DNA from: Lutibacter sp. Hel_I_33_5
Lineage (GTDB): Bacteria > Bacteroidota > Bacteroidia > Flavobacteriales > Flavobacteriaceae
Reading direction: 5' to 3'
Assembly: GCF_007827455.1 (NCBI RefSeq)
Contig: NZ_VISM01000001.1
Location: forward strand, 1,403,501-1,467,500
DNA: 64,000 nt
The position numbers were made by a program, and so were the translations under genes. This document shows, piece after piece, positions 34,600 to 42,906 of the stretch. The notes below the pieces were generated by a model, which did no database searches, had not been told where the DNA came from, and worked only from the letters and a program-made list of their open reading frames with translations. Positions within the stretch are counted from its first letter, which is position 1; every line of letters begins with the position of its first letter.

Positions 34600-36549
34600 A
34601 TGAAAGCTAATAAATTTTTATTAGTAAGTTATATATTTATATTTCTTTTTAATTTATCATCATATTCTCAAAACAAAATAATTGATAGTTTAAAATTAGT
34701 TATTAAAACTCAATCAAAAGAAGAGAAATTTAAAAACTTATTAAAAATCTCAACCATTTATTCAAGAATCAATTTAGATAGCTCTAAATTTTATACTAAT
34801 AAAGCTTTTCAACTTTCTGATAAAATAAATAATGACTCACTAAAAGCTAAGGCTTTATTAGCTTTAGGATTCAGAAATTTCGAATCCAGTAACTATTCCG
34901 AAGCAATTAAAAACTTTGAAAATGCTTTATCAATAAATGTTCACTTAAAAGATTCTACAGCTATTGCAAATGTATATAATGGTTTTGCAATTACTTATTC
35001 TAAAAAAGGTGATTTAAATAAATCTATTGAATATAATTTTAAAACACTTTCTATTTACGAAAAAATTAAAGACAGTTTAGGTATTGGAAATTCATACTTA
35101 AATATTGGATGGGATTATAGAAAATTAAAAGAATTTGAAAAATCTTTAAAGTATAATTTTAAATCATTAAAGGTTTATCAAAAATTAAAAGATTCTCTTC
35201 GAATTGCAATGATTAATAATAATATTGCAGGCACAAAAAATGAGTTAGGCCAATATAAAAGTGCAATTTTATACGCAAATAAATCTAAATCCTATTTTCT
35301 AAAATTAAATTTTAAACGCTATACTGCATATCCAATAAGTGTTATAGCTGTAGCATATGATAGCTTACAAAATAATATTCTTGCAGAAAAAAATTATCTA
35401 GAATCAATTAAATTACATACTGAAAGTAGAGAACCTTTTGAACTTTCGTTTTTAAATTATTCGCTTTCAAATTTATATTTTAAACAAAAAAAAAATAAAA
35501 AAGCACTAATAAAAGCCAAAGCTGCATTTTCTTTTGCAAAAGAAATTAATGCAAAAGAATATATTAAAGATATTTCTGCATTGTTATCTAATATCTATGA
35601 AAAACAAAATAGGACTAAACTATCTAACAAGTATCTTAAAATATACTTAAAGTATAATGATAGTATTTTAAATGAATCAAAATTAAAATCAATTGCAGAA
35701 ATAGAAGCTAAATATGAAACTACAAAAAAGGAAAAAGAAATTGCTCAACAAAAAGAACTATTATTAGCAAAAGAGTTAGAAATAAAAAATAGAAATCTAT
35801 ATGCCGTTTTATTAGCCTCTGCATTACTAATTTTAGGGATAATATCATTTGGTTTCTATAAAAAAAATCAACTCAAAAGAAAACAATTGCAGAAAGAAAT
35901 TGATTTAAAAGATGCGTTAGCTACTATAAAAAATCAAAACAGTTTACAAGAACAACGTCTTAGAATTTCAAGAGATCTACACGATAATATTGGATCCCAA
36001 CTTACCTTTATTATTTCTTCAATAGATAATCTTAAATTTATAAGTAAAGATGTAAGTGATAAATTAAAAGAAAAACTTTCCAACATCAGTTCTTTTACAG
36101 GAGATACCATTCATCAGCTTAGAGATACTATTTGGGCTATGAATAAAAACGAAGTTAGTATTGAAGACTTGCATACTAGAATCTTATCATATGTAGAAAA
36201 AGCAAAAACAGCTAAACCAAGTATTAACTTTAAAGTAAATTATACTATTGATAAAAACCTTAATCTTACATCTTTTGCTGGAATGAATATTTTTAGAGTA
36301 CTACAAGAAGCAATTAATAATGCTATAAAATATGCCAACGCAACAAGCATAGATATTAATTTGTCTAAAAAAGACAATCAATTTATTGCTTCTGTAATTG
36401 ATAACGGAATTGGTTTTAACATTACAGAAGTTGAATTAGGTAATGGCTTAAGCAATATGGAAAAGAGAATGAGTGAAGTTGGAGGAAAAGTAATTATTGA
36501 TTCTAAAATTTATAAAGGAACTAATATTAAAATTACAACTTCTTGTTAA
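34600..36549 (+). CDS. TPR-containing sensor histidine kinase (first of a tandem pair)
   Basis: A 649-residue NarX/LytS-like kinase: signal peptide, periplasmic TPR-type helical repeats (about 40-360), a coiled coil EKEIAQQKELLLAKELE, one membrane span near 405-420, then a HisKA_3 domain with the phospho-acceptor His in LRISRDLHDNIGSQ and an HATPase domain (QEAINNAIKYANA, DNGIGF, GNGLSNMEKRM). The C terminus is short, ending GTNIKITTSC. The last 240 residues are almost identical to the next gene, while the TPR part differs. The likely partner is the NarL-type regulator at 38426. Confidence 0.93.
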   Translation: MKANKFLLVSYIFIFLFNLSSYSQNKIIDSLKLVIKTQSKEEKFKNLLKISTIYSRINLDSSKFYTNKAFQLSDKINNDSLKAKALLALGFRNFESSNYSEAIKNFENALSINVHLKDSTAIANVYNGFAITYSKKGDLNKSIEYNFKTLSIYEKIKDSLGIGNSYLNIGWDYRKLKEFEKSLKYNFKSLKVYQKLKDSLRIAMINNNIAGTKNELGQYKSAILYANKSKSYFLKLNFKRYTAYPISVIAVAYDSLQNNILAEKNYLESIKLHTESREPFELSFLNYSLSNLYFKQKKNKKALIKAKAAFSFAKEINAKEYIKDISALLSNIYEKQNRTKLSNKYLKIYLKYNDSILNESKLKSIAEIEAKYETTKKEKEIAQQKELLLAKELEIKNRNLYAVLLASALLILGIISFGFYKKNQLKRKQLQKEIDLKDALATIKNQNSLQEQRLRISRDLHDNIGSQLTFIISSIDNLKFISKDVSDKLKEKLSNISSFTGDTIHQLRDTIWAMNKNEVSIEDLHTRILSYVEKAKTAKPSINFKVNYTIDKNLNLTSFAGMNIFRVLQEAINNAIKYANATSIDINLSKKDNQFIASVIDNGIGFNITEVELGNGLSNMEKRMSEVGGKVIIDSKIYKGTNIKITTSC

Positions 36550-38378
36550 TGAAAAATGTTTTTTTTCTTTCTTGTTTTTTATTTATTGCACATAGTTTTG
36601 CTCAAAAAACTAATAATAATTCATTATTTAAAGATTATTTAGAAAAAGGCTTTAAATACCATGATAACAGAAAATTAGATAGTTCACGTTATTTTTTAAA
36701 TAAAATTGACAGTTTAATAAAACTTCATCCTAAAGATTCATCAAGTTTTTATCAAAAAGAGTTATTAGAGGCATCACTCTTTGTTAGAGAAAACAAAATG
36801 GATGATGCTATTAAAAAACTTCTCAGAGCAAATCATTTTTTTAAAGAAAAAAAAGACAGTGCTAATATTGGCTTAAGCTTATATAAATTAGGTGTCGCAA
36901 ATTATTATGTAAATAGACGTTTAAAAGCTGGTGAGTATTTTGATGAAGTGATACCATATAAGAAATTTGTTAGTAAACGATTACTTACTCGTATTCATCA
37001 AAACTATGGAACAATAAATTTAGAAGTCGGATTATTAAGTAAACCTAAAAACAGAACCTTAATATTTAAAGCTATAAAAAGTTATGAAGAGGCAATAAAA
37101 ATCTATAAAGAAGAAAATTGGTTAATGGAACACGCATTAGCTACTAGTTTACTTGCAGAGTGCTACAACCAACTTGAGGACTTTGATACAGCATTACATT
37201 TAATAAATAAGGCAATTCTCATTGCAAGAAAAGCTAAAAATAAAAGTCAAGAAGGCTTTGCTTTAATAAAAAAAACAACAATTCTTGGGCAGAAAAAAAA
37301 ATATAAAGAAGCACTAAAAACAATACAGATAGCCAAGCCTATTTTTATAAAACTAAAAGACAAACCAACATATTTGTATTCTCTTAATGAAGAAAAAAAA
37401 ATATTATTTGGATTAGGAAAATTTAAAGATGCATCTATTTTAAGTGATACAATTTATAAAGTTGCTATTAAAAATTATGACACTCGTTTTGTTGATAAAG
37501 TTTCGGAAATGGAGGTTAAATATAAAACCACCGAAAAAGAAAAAGAAATTGCCCAACAAAAAGAACAATTATTAACGAAAGAATTAGAAATAAAAAACAG
37601 AAATTTATATGCTATTTTATTAGTTGCTGCCCTTCTTATTTTAGGAATTATCTCTTTCTCTTTTTATAAAAGAAACCAACTAAAAAGGAAACAATTACAG
37701 AAAGAAATTGACTTAAAAGATGCTTTATCGACAATAAAAACACAAAATAGATTACAAGAACAACGTCTTAGAATCTCTAGAGATTTACATGACAATATTG
37801 GCTCACAGCTTACCTTTATTATTTCATCTATAGACAATCTTAAATACATCAGTAAAGATGCAAGTGACAAACTAAAAGAAAAACTTTCTAACATCAGTTC
37901 TTTTACTGGAGATACCATTCATCAACTTAGAGACACTATTTGGGCAATGAATAAAAATGAAGTCAGTGTTGAAGATTTACATGCTCGAGTTTTATCTTAT
38001 GTAGAAAAAGCAAAAACAGTCAGACCAGACATTAACTTTAAAGTAAATTATTCTATTGATAAAAACCTTAGTCTTACTTCTTTTGCTGGAATGAATATTT
38101 TTAGAGTATTGCAAGAAGCAATCAATAACGCTATAAAATATGCCAATGCAACAAGCATAGATATTAATTTAAATAAAAAAGACAATCATTTTATTGCGGC
38201 AGTAATCGATAACGGAATTGGTTTTAACATAACAAAAGTTGAATTAGGCAACGGCTTAAGCAATATGGAAAAAAGAATGAGTAAAATTGGCGGAAAAGTA
38301 GTAATTAATTCTAATGAAGAAATTGGAACAGACATCACATTAAAATTAAATATAGAAAATACGGCATATGACGTATAG
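36549..38378 (+). CDS. TPR-containing sensor histidine kinase (second of the tandem pair)
   Basis: A 609-residue paralogue of the preceding kinase. It has a signal peptide (MKNVFFLSCFLFIAHSFAQ), TPR-like helices, the coiled coil EKEIAQQKEQLLTKELE, a membrane span near 365-383, and HisKA_3 plus HATPase domains with the same LRISRDLHDNIGSQ and GNGLSNMEKRM motifs. The start overlaps the first kinase's stop as TAATG; an in-frame TTG six bases earlier is less likely. Its final codons carry palindromic operator copy 3. Different TPR regions suggest the two kinases sense different inputs and share one output. Confidence 0.93.
   Translation: MKNVFFLSCFLFIAHSFAQKTNNNSLFKDYLEKGFKYHDNRKLDSSRYFLNKIDSLIKLHPKDSSSFYQKELLEASLFVRENKMDDAIKKLLRANHFFKEKKDSANIGLSLYKLGVANYYVNRRLKAGEYFDEVIPYKKFVSKRLLTRIHQNYGTINLEVGLLSKPKNRTLIFKAIKSYEEAIKIYKEENWLMEHALATSLLAECYNQLEDFDTALHLINKAILIARKAKNKSQEGFALIKKTTILGQKKKYKEALKTIQIAKPIFIKLKDKPTYLYSLNEEKKILFGLGKFKDASILSDTIYKVAIKNYDTRFVDKVSEMEVKYKTTEKEKEIAQQKEQLLTKELEIKNRNLYAILLVAALLILGIISFSFYKRNQLKRKQLQKEIDLKDALSTIKTQNRLQEQRLRISRDLHDNIGSQLTFIISSIDNLKYISKDASDKLKEKLSNISSFTGDTIHQLRDTIWAMNKNEVSVEDLHARVLSYVEKAKTVRPDINFKVNYSIDKNLSLTSFAGMNIFRVLQEAINNAIKYANATSIDINLNKKDNHFIAAVIDNGIGFNITKVELGNGLSNMEKRMSKIGGKVVINSNEEIGTDITLKLNIENTAYDV
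38358..38377. promoter_or_regulatory. Palindromic operator copy 3 (upstream of the response regulator)
   Basis: AATACGGCAT-ATGACGTATA: 17 of 20 bases match copies 1 and 2. It lies inside the last codons of the second kinase. Its centre (38367.5) is 38.5 bases from the last base of the -7 box TAAATTTA (38399-38406), the same distance as at copies 1 and 2. The regulator starts at 38426. Confidence 0.6.
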
Positions 38379-38425
38379 CGCATACATTTTTTATTTTATA
38401 AATTTACTGAGCTAACCCTATTTAT

Positions 38426-39079
38426 ATGAATCTTAAAATTGCAATTGCCGAAGACAACTATTTTTTAACAAAAGCCATTAAAGAAAAACTATCTTTTTTT
38501 GATGATCTTAAAGTAAAATTTACAGCTAATAATGGAGCTGAACTCATAGGGAAATTAGAAGAAAACCATCAAGTAGATGTTATTTTAATGGATATTCAAA
38601 TGCCAGAAATGGATGGTATTAAGGCAACCCAAATTATAAAAAATAAATTTCCACAGATAAAAATTATTATGCTAACTGTAGTAGATGATGACCAATATGT
38701 TTTTGATGCTATAAAAGCAGGAGCTAATGGCTATTTATTAAAAGAGATTGATGCAGAAAAATTACACAAAAGTATTTTAGAAGTGATGGAAGGTGGCGCA
38801 CCTATGACACCAAGTATTGCTTTAAAAACATTGAATTTACTACGAAATCCAAATGTTTCTAATCAGAAAAAAGATATTGAAGATCAAATAAAACTATCTA
38901 AAAGAGAAACAGAAATATTAGTACAATTAAGTAAAGGTTTAAACTATAATGAAATTGCTGAGAACCTTATTATTTCGCCATCTACTGTTAGAAAACACAT
39001 AGAAAATATTTATAAAAAACTACAAGTCCATAATAAAATGGAAGCTGTATTAAAAGCTCAAAAGCAAAAGTTAATTTAG
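38426..39079 (+). CDS. NarL/FixJ-family response regulator
   Basis: The 217-residue protein has a receiver domain (acidic pair E9-D10, phospho-acceptor D56 in VILMDIQMP, conserved T and K) and a C-terminal LuxR-type helix-turn-helix with LSKRETEILVQLSKGLNYNEIA and SPSTVRKHIENIYKKL. It is encoded directly downstream of the two TPR histidine kinases and is their probable partner. NarL-type proteins bind inverted repeats as dimers, and a palindrome with the same sequence and spacing lies before this gene and before two other transcription units. Confidence 0.96.
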   Translation: MNLKIAIAEDNYFLTKAIKEKLSFFDDLKVKFTANNGAELIGKLEENHQVDVILMDIQMPEMDGIKATQIIKNKFPQIKIIMLTVVDDDQYVFDAIKAGANGYLLKEIDAEKLHKSILEVMEGGAPMTPSIALKTLNLLRNPNVSNQKKDIEDQIKLSKRETEILVQLSKGLNYNEIAENLIISPSTVRKHIENIYKKLQVHNKMEAVLKAQKQKLI

Positions 39080-39118
39080 TATTAAGTTTTTTTGTACTTT
39101 TATCCAATAGATAAAAAA

Positions 39119-39511
39119 ATGTTACAGAAAATTGGTCTTGGTATTTTAGCTGGTTTAGTTATTGGTTTTTTTATGACATCCTTTTTTATGCCATCTGGCA
39201 CACCAATACAAGAATTATTTTTAAGAAAAATTACAGCTACTAGTATGATTACTGGAATGTTTTGTGGTATTTATGCTTTTCTATCTAAGTCTAAATTACA
39301 AGTATTTTTAATTTCGATTCTTATTGGTATTGTGGTTTTTTATAGCAAGTACTTAATTACTGGTCATCATTTCGACCCTATTACGATGGGTGCATTTACA
39401 GGCTCATTAATTGGCGGCGTCTTTGCTATCCACAGAAAAATTACAGGTTCTTATAAATTATATAAGAGATTAAGTAAACTAAGAAGAAAAGGATTTAGCA
39501 ATTACAGTTAA
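39119..39511 (+). CDS. Small integral membrane protein of unknown function
   Basis: From the ATG at 39119 the protein is 130 residues with four hydrophobic segments (roughly residues 3-22, 40-57, 62-80 and 88-106) and a basic C-terminal tail (YKLYKRLSKLRRKGFS). This suggests a four-helix inner-membrane protein with a cytosolic tail. A TTG nine codons upstream is open, but the ATG places the first helix at the N terminus. Its stop overlaps that of the convergent rhodanese gene in TTAA. Confidence 0.75.
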   Translation: MLQKIGLGILAGLVIGFFMTSFFMPSGTPIQELFLRKITATSMITGMFCGIYAFLSKSKLQVFLISILIGIVVFYSKYLITGHHFDPITMGAFTGSLIGGVFAIHRKITGSYKLYKRLSKLRRKGFSNYS

Positions 39512-39819
39512 GAAATAAACTGATCTACATTTTGCCAAGGACCTCCATTAACAACATCAATATCATTTTGCTCTAAAAATCGTGTTGCTTGCCCACTTCT
39601 AGCACCACTTCTACAAACAGCAATCACTTTTTTATTCCAAGATTTTATTTCTTCAACTTGATGAGGAATTAAATTTAGTATAATATGCTGTGCACCTTCT
39701 ACATGACCTTCATTCCACTCTTCCTGAGTTCTTACATCTAACACAACTGCATCGTTAGCTAAATACTCTTTAATTTTTTCTATAGTTTCTTTTTCACTAA
39801 AGACTCCAAATTGTCCCAT
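39508..39819 (-). CDS. Rhodanese-like domain protein
   Basis: A 103-residue single rhodanese domain: VVLDVRTQEEWNEGHVEGAQHI and the active-site loop VCRSGARSGQAT with the catalytic cysteine. Length and motifs fit the single-domain sulfurtransferases that carry persulfide sulfur. No signal peptide, so cytosolic. It starts 12 bases downstream of the aromatic amino acid hydroxylase gene and is probably co-transcribed with it, although no functional link is obvious. Confidence 0.93.
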   Translation of the reverse strand: MGQFGVFSEKETIEKIKEYLANDAVVLDVRTQEEWNEGHVEGAQHIILNLIPHQVEEIKSWNKKVIAVCRSGARSGQATRFLEQNDIDVVNGGPWQNVDQFIS

Positions 39820-39831
39820 TTTTATTTTTAT

Positions 39832-41589
39832 TTATTTTGAATTAGAAGTTTTTAATAACTCTAATCCGTTCTGAATTAATTCTTTTAATGATTCCTTTTT
39901 TTGCAGTCGTAATAAATGATTTAAAATTTCTGCATGACACTTAAAATCGTTTTGCAAAGTTAATTCATACAATTCTAATACCAATAGCCAATCTAAAGGA
40001 AAATTATTTTTCAATTCATTAAAAATAAGTGTAATACTTTTTTCTGATGTTTGATTGTCTTCTCGCATTTTTCTAACAACATCATACAAATCATACAATC
40101 TTTTTTCATCATCAGAATAGGATATTTTATGTGTTTTAGTTTCAGAAACTTTTCCTAGATCACCAAAAGAGTTCATATCTGCAGGCCCAGAAAAAGCGGA
40201 AATCACATCTTTTCCTATAGCCATATCATAAATTCCCCAATCAGGATGAAACAATACAGTATCTTTATAAGTAACGTTACAGTTTTTAAAGGACACTATT
40301 TGAATACTACCACGTAAATCTCTTGTACCGGTAATCACTTCTCCATCAACCTTAACACCACCTTCAAATTCCAATACAATTTTCTTCCCTTCGTAAATTC
40401 CGTAAGCTTCTAAATCTCTCGGACTCATGTCTTCAATCGGAATATTGATTCCTTTTAGTTTTCCAATCGGACTACCAAAACCTTCCGAATGATATTCAAT
40501 TCCATGCCCAATTAATTCTTTATCTCTATTTGCAAGCGCAGTATTTCCTGTAGTTTTTATATAGATAGGTTTATTATTTTCATCAGAAATAACATCTGTA
40601 AAAATTCCAGAAACCTGGATTCCTGTACTTAATTCTATCGTCCCTAAATTCTTTGACTTAATTAACTTTTTTATTCCTTTTAAACCACCCGTTCTTATTG
40701 CCATTTTATTAGCAAACTGTTCTAAAACTAAACTTAAATGTGCAAAATTTGGCGTAACAAATAACTGTGGTTGTGGCTTCGTAATATCAAAGCTTTGATT
40801 TGCTGCTTCAATAGTATAAGACTTCTTTTTTACTTGATCTTGCATACACCAAGCACTTTCTCCTATTGATGACAACAGTCCTGCTCCATAAATTTTTGGA
40901 TTCTCTAAACTACCAATCAAACCATATTCTACCGTCCACCAATGCAAATTTCTAATTCGAGCCATTTCAGATAATTCGCCCATATTATTTTGCAACCATT
41001 CTACTTTTTCTTGCGCCTCATTAATTTCTTTTTCTGTAGAATTAGGGTTTTCCTTTAAAATTGAAAGTAATCGAATCGCTTCATACATTTCATAATCTTT
41101 GGCAGAAGAAATAGCTTTATTTCCAATCTCGCCAAAACGTCTTAAATATTCAGCATATTCTGGATTTGCAATAATTGGTGCATGACCCGCAGCTTCATGA
41201 ATAATATCTGGCGCTGGAGTATATTTTATATGATTTAGTGTTCTAATATCTGAAGCAATAACCAATACATTATAGGCTTGAAACTCCATAAAAGCATTGG
41301 GAGGAATAAAACCATCTACAGAAACCGCAGCCCAACCAATATCCTTTAAAATTCTATTCATACCTTCCATTTTAGGAATACTATCAATAGAAATACCCGT
41401 AATATCTAATCCTTTTATATATGATTTATGAGCAACTTTACTTAAATAATCAACATTCATTCGCATCACATATCTCCACACAGCTTGATTTTGACCTGTA
41501 TATTCATTATAAGGTTGCTTTACAATAAACTTATGTAGATGTTTTGGTAATTTTTTAGTGACTTCGTTAAACTCAAAATGAACGTCCAT
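39832..41589 (-). CDS. Aromatic amino acid hydroxylase (phenylalanine/tyrosine/tryptophan hydroxylase family), long form
   Basis: The 585-residue protein is a pterin-dependent aromatic amino acid hydroxylase. Non-heme iron ligands are visible as H131 and H136 in HEAAGH and E221 in HWWTVEYGL. The hydroxylase core covers about residues 30-300. A further 285 residues follow, including a beta-rich segment (GIQVSGIFTDVISD, KKIVLEFEGGVKVDGEVITG) absent from the short (about 260 aa) bacterial enzymes. Phenylalanine is the most likely substrate but this cannot be read from sequence. No pterin-recycling gene is nearby. Confidence 0.93.
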   Translation of the reverse strand: MDVHFEFNEVTKKLPKHLHKFIVKQPYNEYTGQNQAVWRYVMRMNVDYLSKVAHKSYIKGLDITGISIDSIPKMEGMNRILKDIGWAAVSVDGFIPPNAFMEFQAYNVLVIASDIRTLNHIKYTPAPDIIHEAAGHAPIIANPEYAEYLRRFGEIGNKAISSAKDYEMYEAIRLLSILKENPNSTEKEINEAQEKVEWLQNNMGELSEMARIRNLHWWTVEYGLIGSLENPKIYGAGLLSSIGESAWCMQDQVKKKSYTIEAANQSFDITKPQPQLFVTPNFAHLSLVLEQFANKMAIRTGGLKGIKKLIKSKNLGTIELSTGIQVSGIFTDVISDENNKPIYIKTTGNTALANRDKELIGHGIEYHSEGFGSPIGKLKGINIPIEDMSPRDLEAYGIYEGKKIVLEFEGGVKVDGEVITGTRDLRGSIQIVSFKNCNVTYKDTVLFHPDWGIYDMAIGKDVISAFSGPADMNSFGDLGKVSETKTHKISYSDDEKRLYDLYDVVRKMREDNQTSEKSITLIFNELKNNFPLDWLLVLELYELTLQNDFKCHAEILNHLLRLQKKESLKELIQNGLELLKTSNSK

Positions 41590-41746
41590 ATAAAAATATC
41601 AATATTTTTTAGTGATGTAAATTTACGAATAATATAAATATCAATCTATTTTACATTAAAATATTACAATATTCGTAATTATTTGAATTTATTAAACATT
41701 AAAACATATAATTAGTATCTTGTAATCCTACAAAAAATCAAAAATA

Positions 41747-42514
41747 ATGAGAAGACGCGGCGGTTTTAAAATCAGGCTGTTTATTGGTATTGCAATTGTA
41801 TGTTTTGCATATCTTAGAAAATGCAGTCAGAAAGAAGTAAATCCTTATACAGGAAAATCACAAGCAATTAGTTTAACAACAGACCAAGAAATTGCTATTG
41901 GCTTACAACAAGCACCATCTATGGCGCAGCAACATGGAGGTTTATATCAGAATCAACAATATCAAGACTTAGTAGATAAAATTGGAAAGCGCTTGGTTGA
42001 TAATTCTATCGCAAGACAATCTAACTACAAATACGAATTTCACTTACTTCGTGATGAAAGAGCTATTAACGCATTTGCTTTACCTGGCGGACAAATATTT
42101 ATAACTTATGCTTTATTTTCTAAACTGAAAAATGAAGATCAATTAGCAGGTGTTTTAGGACATGAAATTGGACATGTTTTAGGAAAACATTCTAACGAAA
42201 GAATTACAGATGCTAATTTCTGGAAATTACTTACCATGGGCGCTTCTGTTGGAGCAGACTTAGGTCAATTAGCAAATGGAATTGGACAGCAAACTTTATT
42301 AAAAAACGGACGTGGAGACGAATTGGAAAGTGACGAATTAGGCGTTAAATTAATGATTGATGCTGGCTATAAGCCTGAAAGTTTAATTGGTGTGATGCAA
42401 ATATTAAAAGCTGCAGCTGGACCGAATAGAGTTCCGGAATTTCAAAGTTCTCATCCAGATCCTGAAAATAGAATTGAAAAAATTAAAGAAGCAATTAGAA
42501 AGTATAGTAAATAG
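41747..42514 (+). CDS. M48 family metalloprotease
   Basis: A 255-residue protein with an N-terminal hydrophobic segment (IRLFIGIAIVCFAYL) and an M48 peptidase domain: zinc motif HEIGHVLGKH near residue 138 and the downstream glutamate ligand in ELESDELGVKLMIDAGY. HPDPENRIEKI closes the domain. This is the form of M48B envelope proteases that act on outer-membrane or periplasmic proteins. A box resembling the -7 element (TATCTTG) lies about 25 bases upstream. Confidence 0.95.
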   Translation: MRRRGGFKIRLFIGIAIVCFAYLRKCSQKEVNPYTGKSQAISLTTDQEIAIGLQQAPSMAQQHGGLYQNQQYQDLVDKIGKRLVDNSIARQSNYKYEFHLLRDERAINAFALPGGQIFITYALFSKLKNEDQLAGVLGHEIGHVLGKHSNERITDANFWKLLTMGASVGADLGQLANGIGQQTLLKNGRGDELESDELGVKLMIDAGYKPESLIGVMQILKAAAGPNRVPEFQSSHPDPENRIEKIKEAIRKYSK

Positions 42515-42570
42515 TTGTTGGTTTCTAGTTAAAATAACTCGAAAAACATGTAACATTTATTGATTTTGAG

Positions 42571-42584
42571 CTACTTATAAGTAG
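42571..42584. promoter_or_regulatory. 14-bp perfect palindrome upstream of the 85-aa membrane protein gene
   Basis: CTACTTATAAGTAG equals its own reverse complement. It lies 17 bases before the ATG at 42602, where it could act as an operator or form a small hairpin in the mRNA leader. Confidence 0.35.
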
Positions 42585-42601
42585 TATCTAATTCAATTGT
42601 T

Positions 42602-42859
42602 ATGAGTTTTATCGCAGACATGGCGGCTAGTTTAAGAAACAACAAAAGAAATCGTGTTTCAAATTTCGAAAGATTAAAAAACTATAAAAAAGCTAATTAT
42701 AAAACTTTACATTTCGATAATAAAGCAACGCCACATCAACTTAAAAAAATAAGAGAAAAAATTAAAGAACAAAACCGAATTTCATTTAGAAATAAAGCTA
42801 TTGTATTATCTATAATTTTCTTAATCCTTATTTACGTAATCGGTTTCGTTAAATTCTAA
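42602..42859 (+). CDS. Small membrane protein, flavobacterial conserved type
   Basis: An 85-residue protein: a basic N-terminal two thirds (MSFIADMAASLRNNKRNRVS, FERLKNYKK) and one C-terminal membrane span (KAIVLSIIFLILIYVIGFV). Proteins of this type in flavobacterial genomes are sometimes labelled riboflavin synthase subunit beta; nothing in this sequence supports an enzyme role. It lies between the M48 protease gene and gpmI. Confidence 0.75.
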   Translation: MSFIADMAASLRNNKRNRVSNFERLKNYKKANYKTLHFDNKATPHQLKKIREKIKEQNRISFRNKAIVLSIIFLILIYVIGFVKF

Positions 42860-42906
42860 AATCAAGCCAAAAATCTTTCTTATTTTTACTGCTCAATTTT
42901 AAGAGA

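Noticed and set aside
42602..42859. Riboflavin synthase subunit
   Set aside because: Similar small proteins sometimes carry this label, but the sequence is a basic tail with one membrane span and no flavin-synthesis motif.
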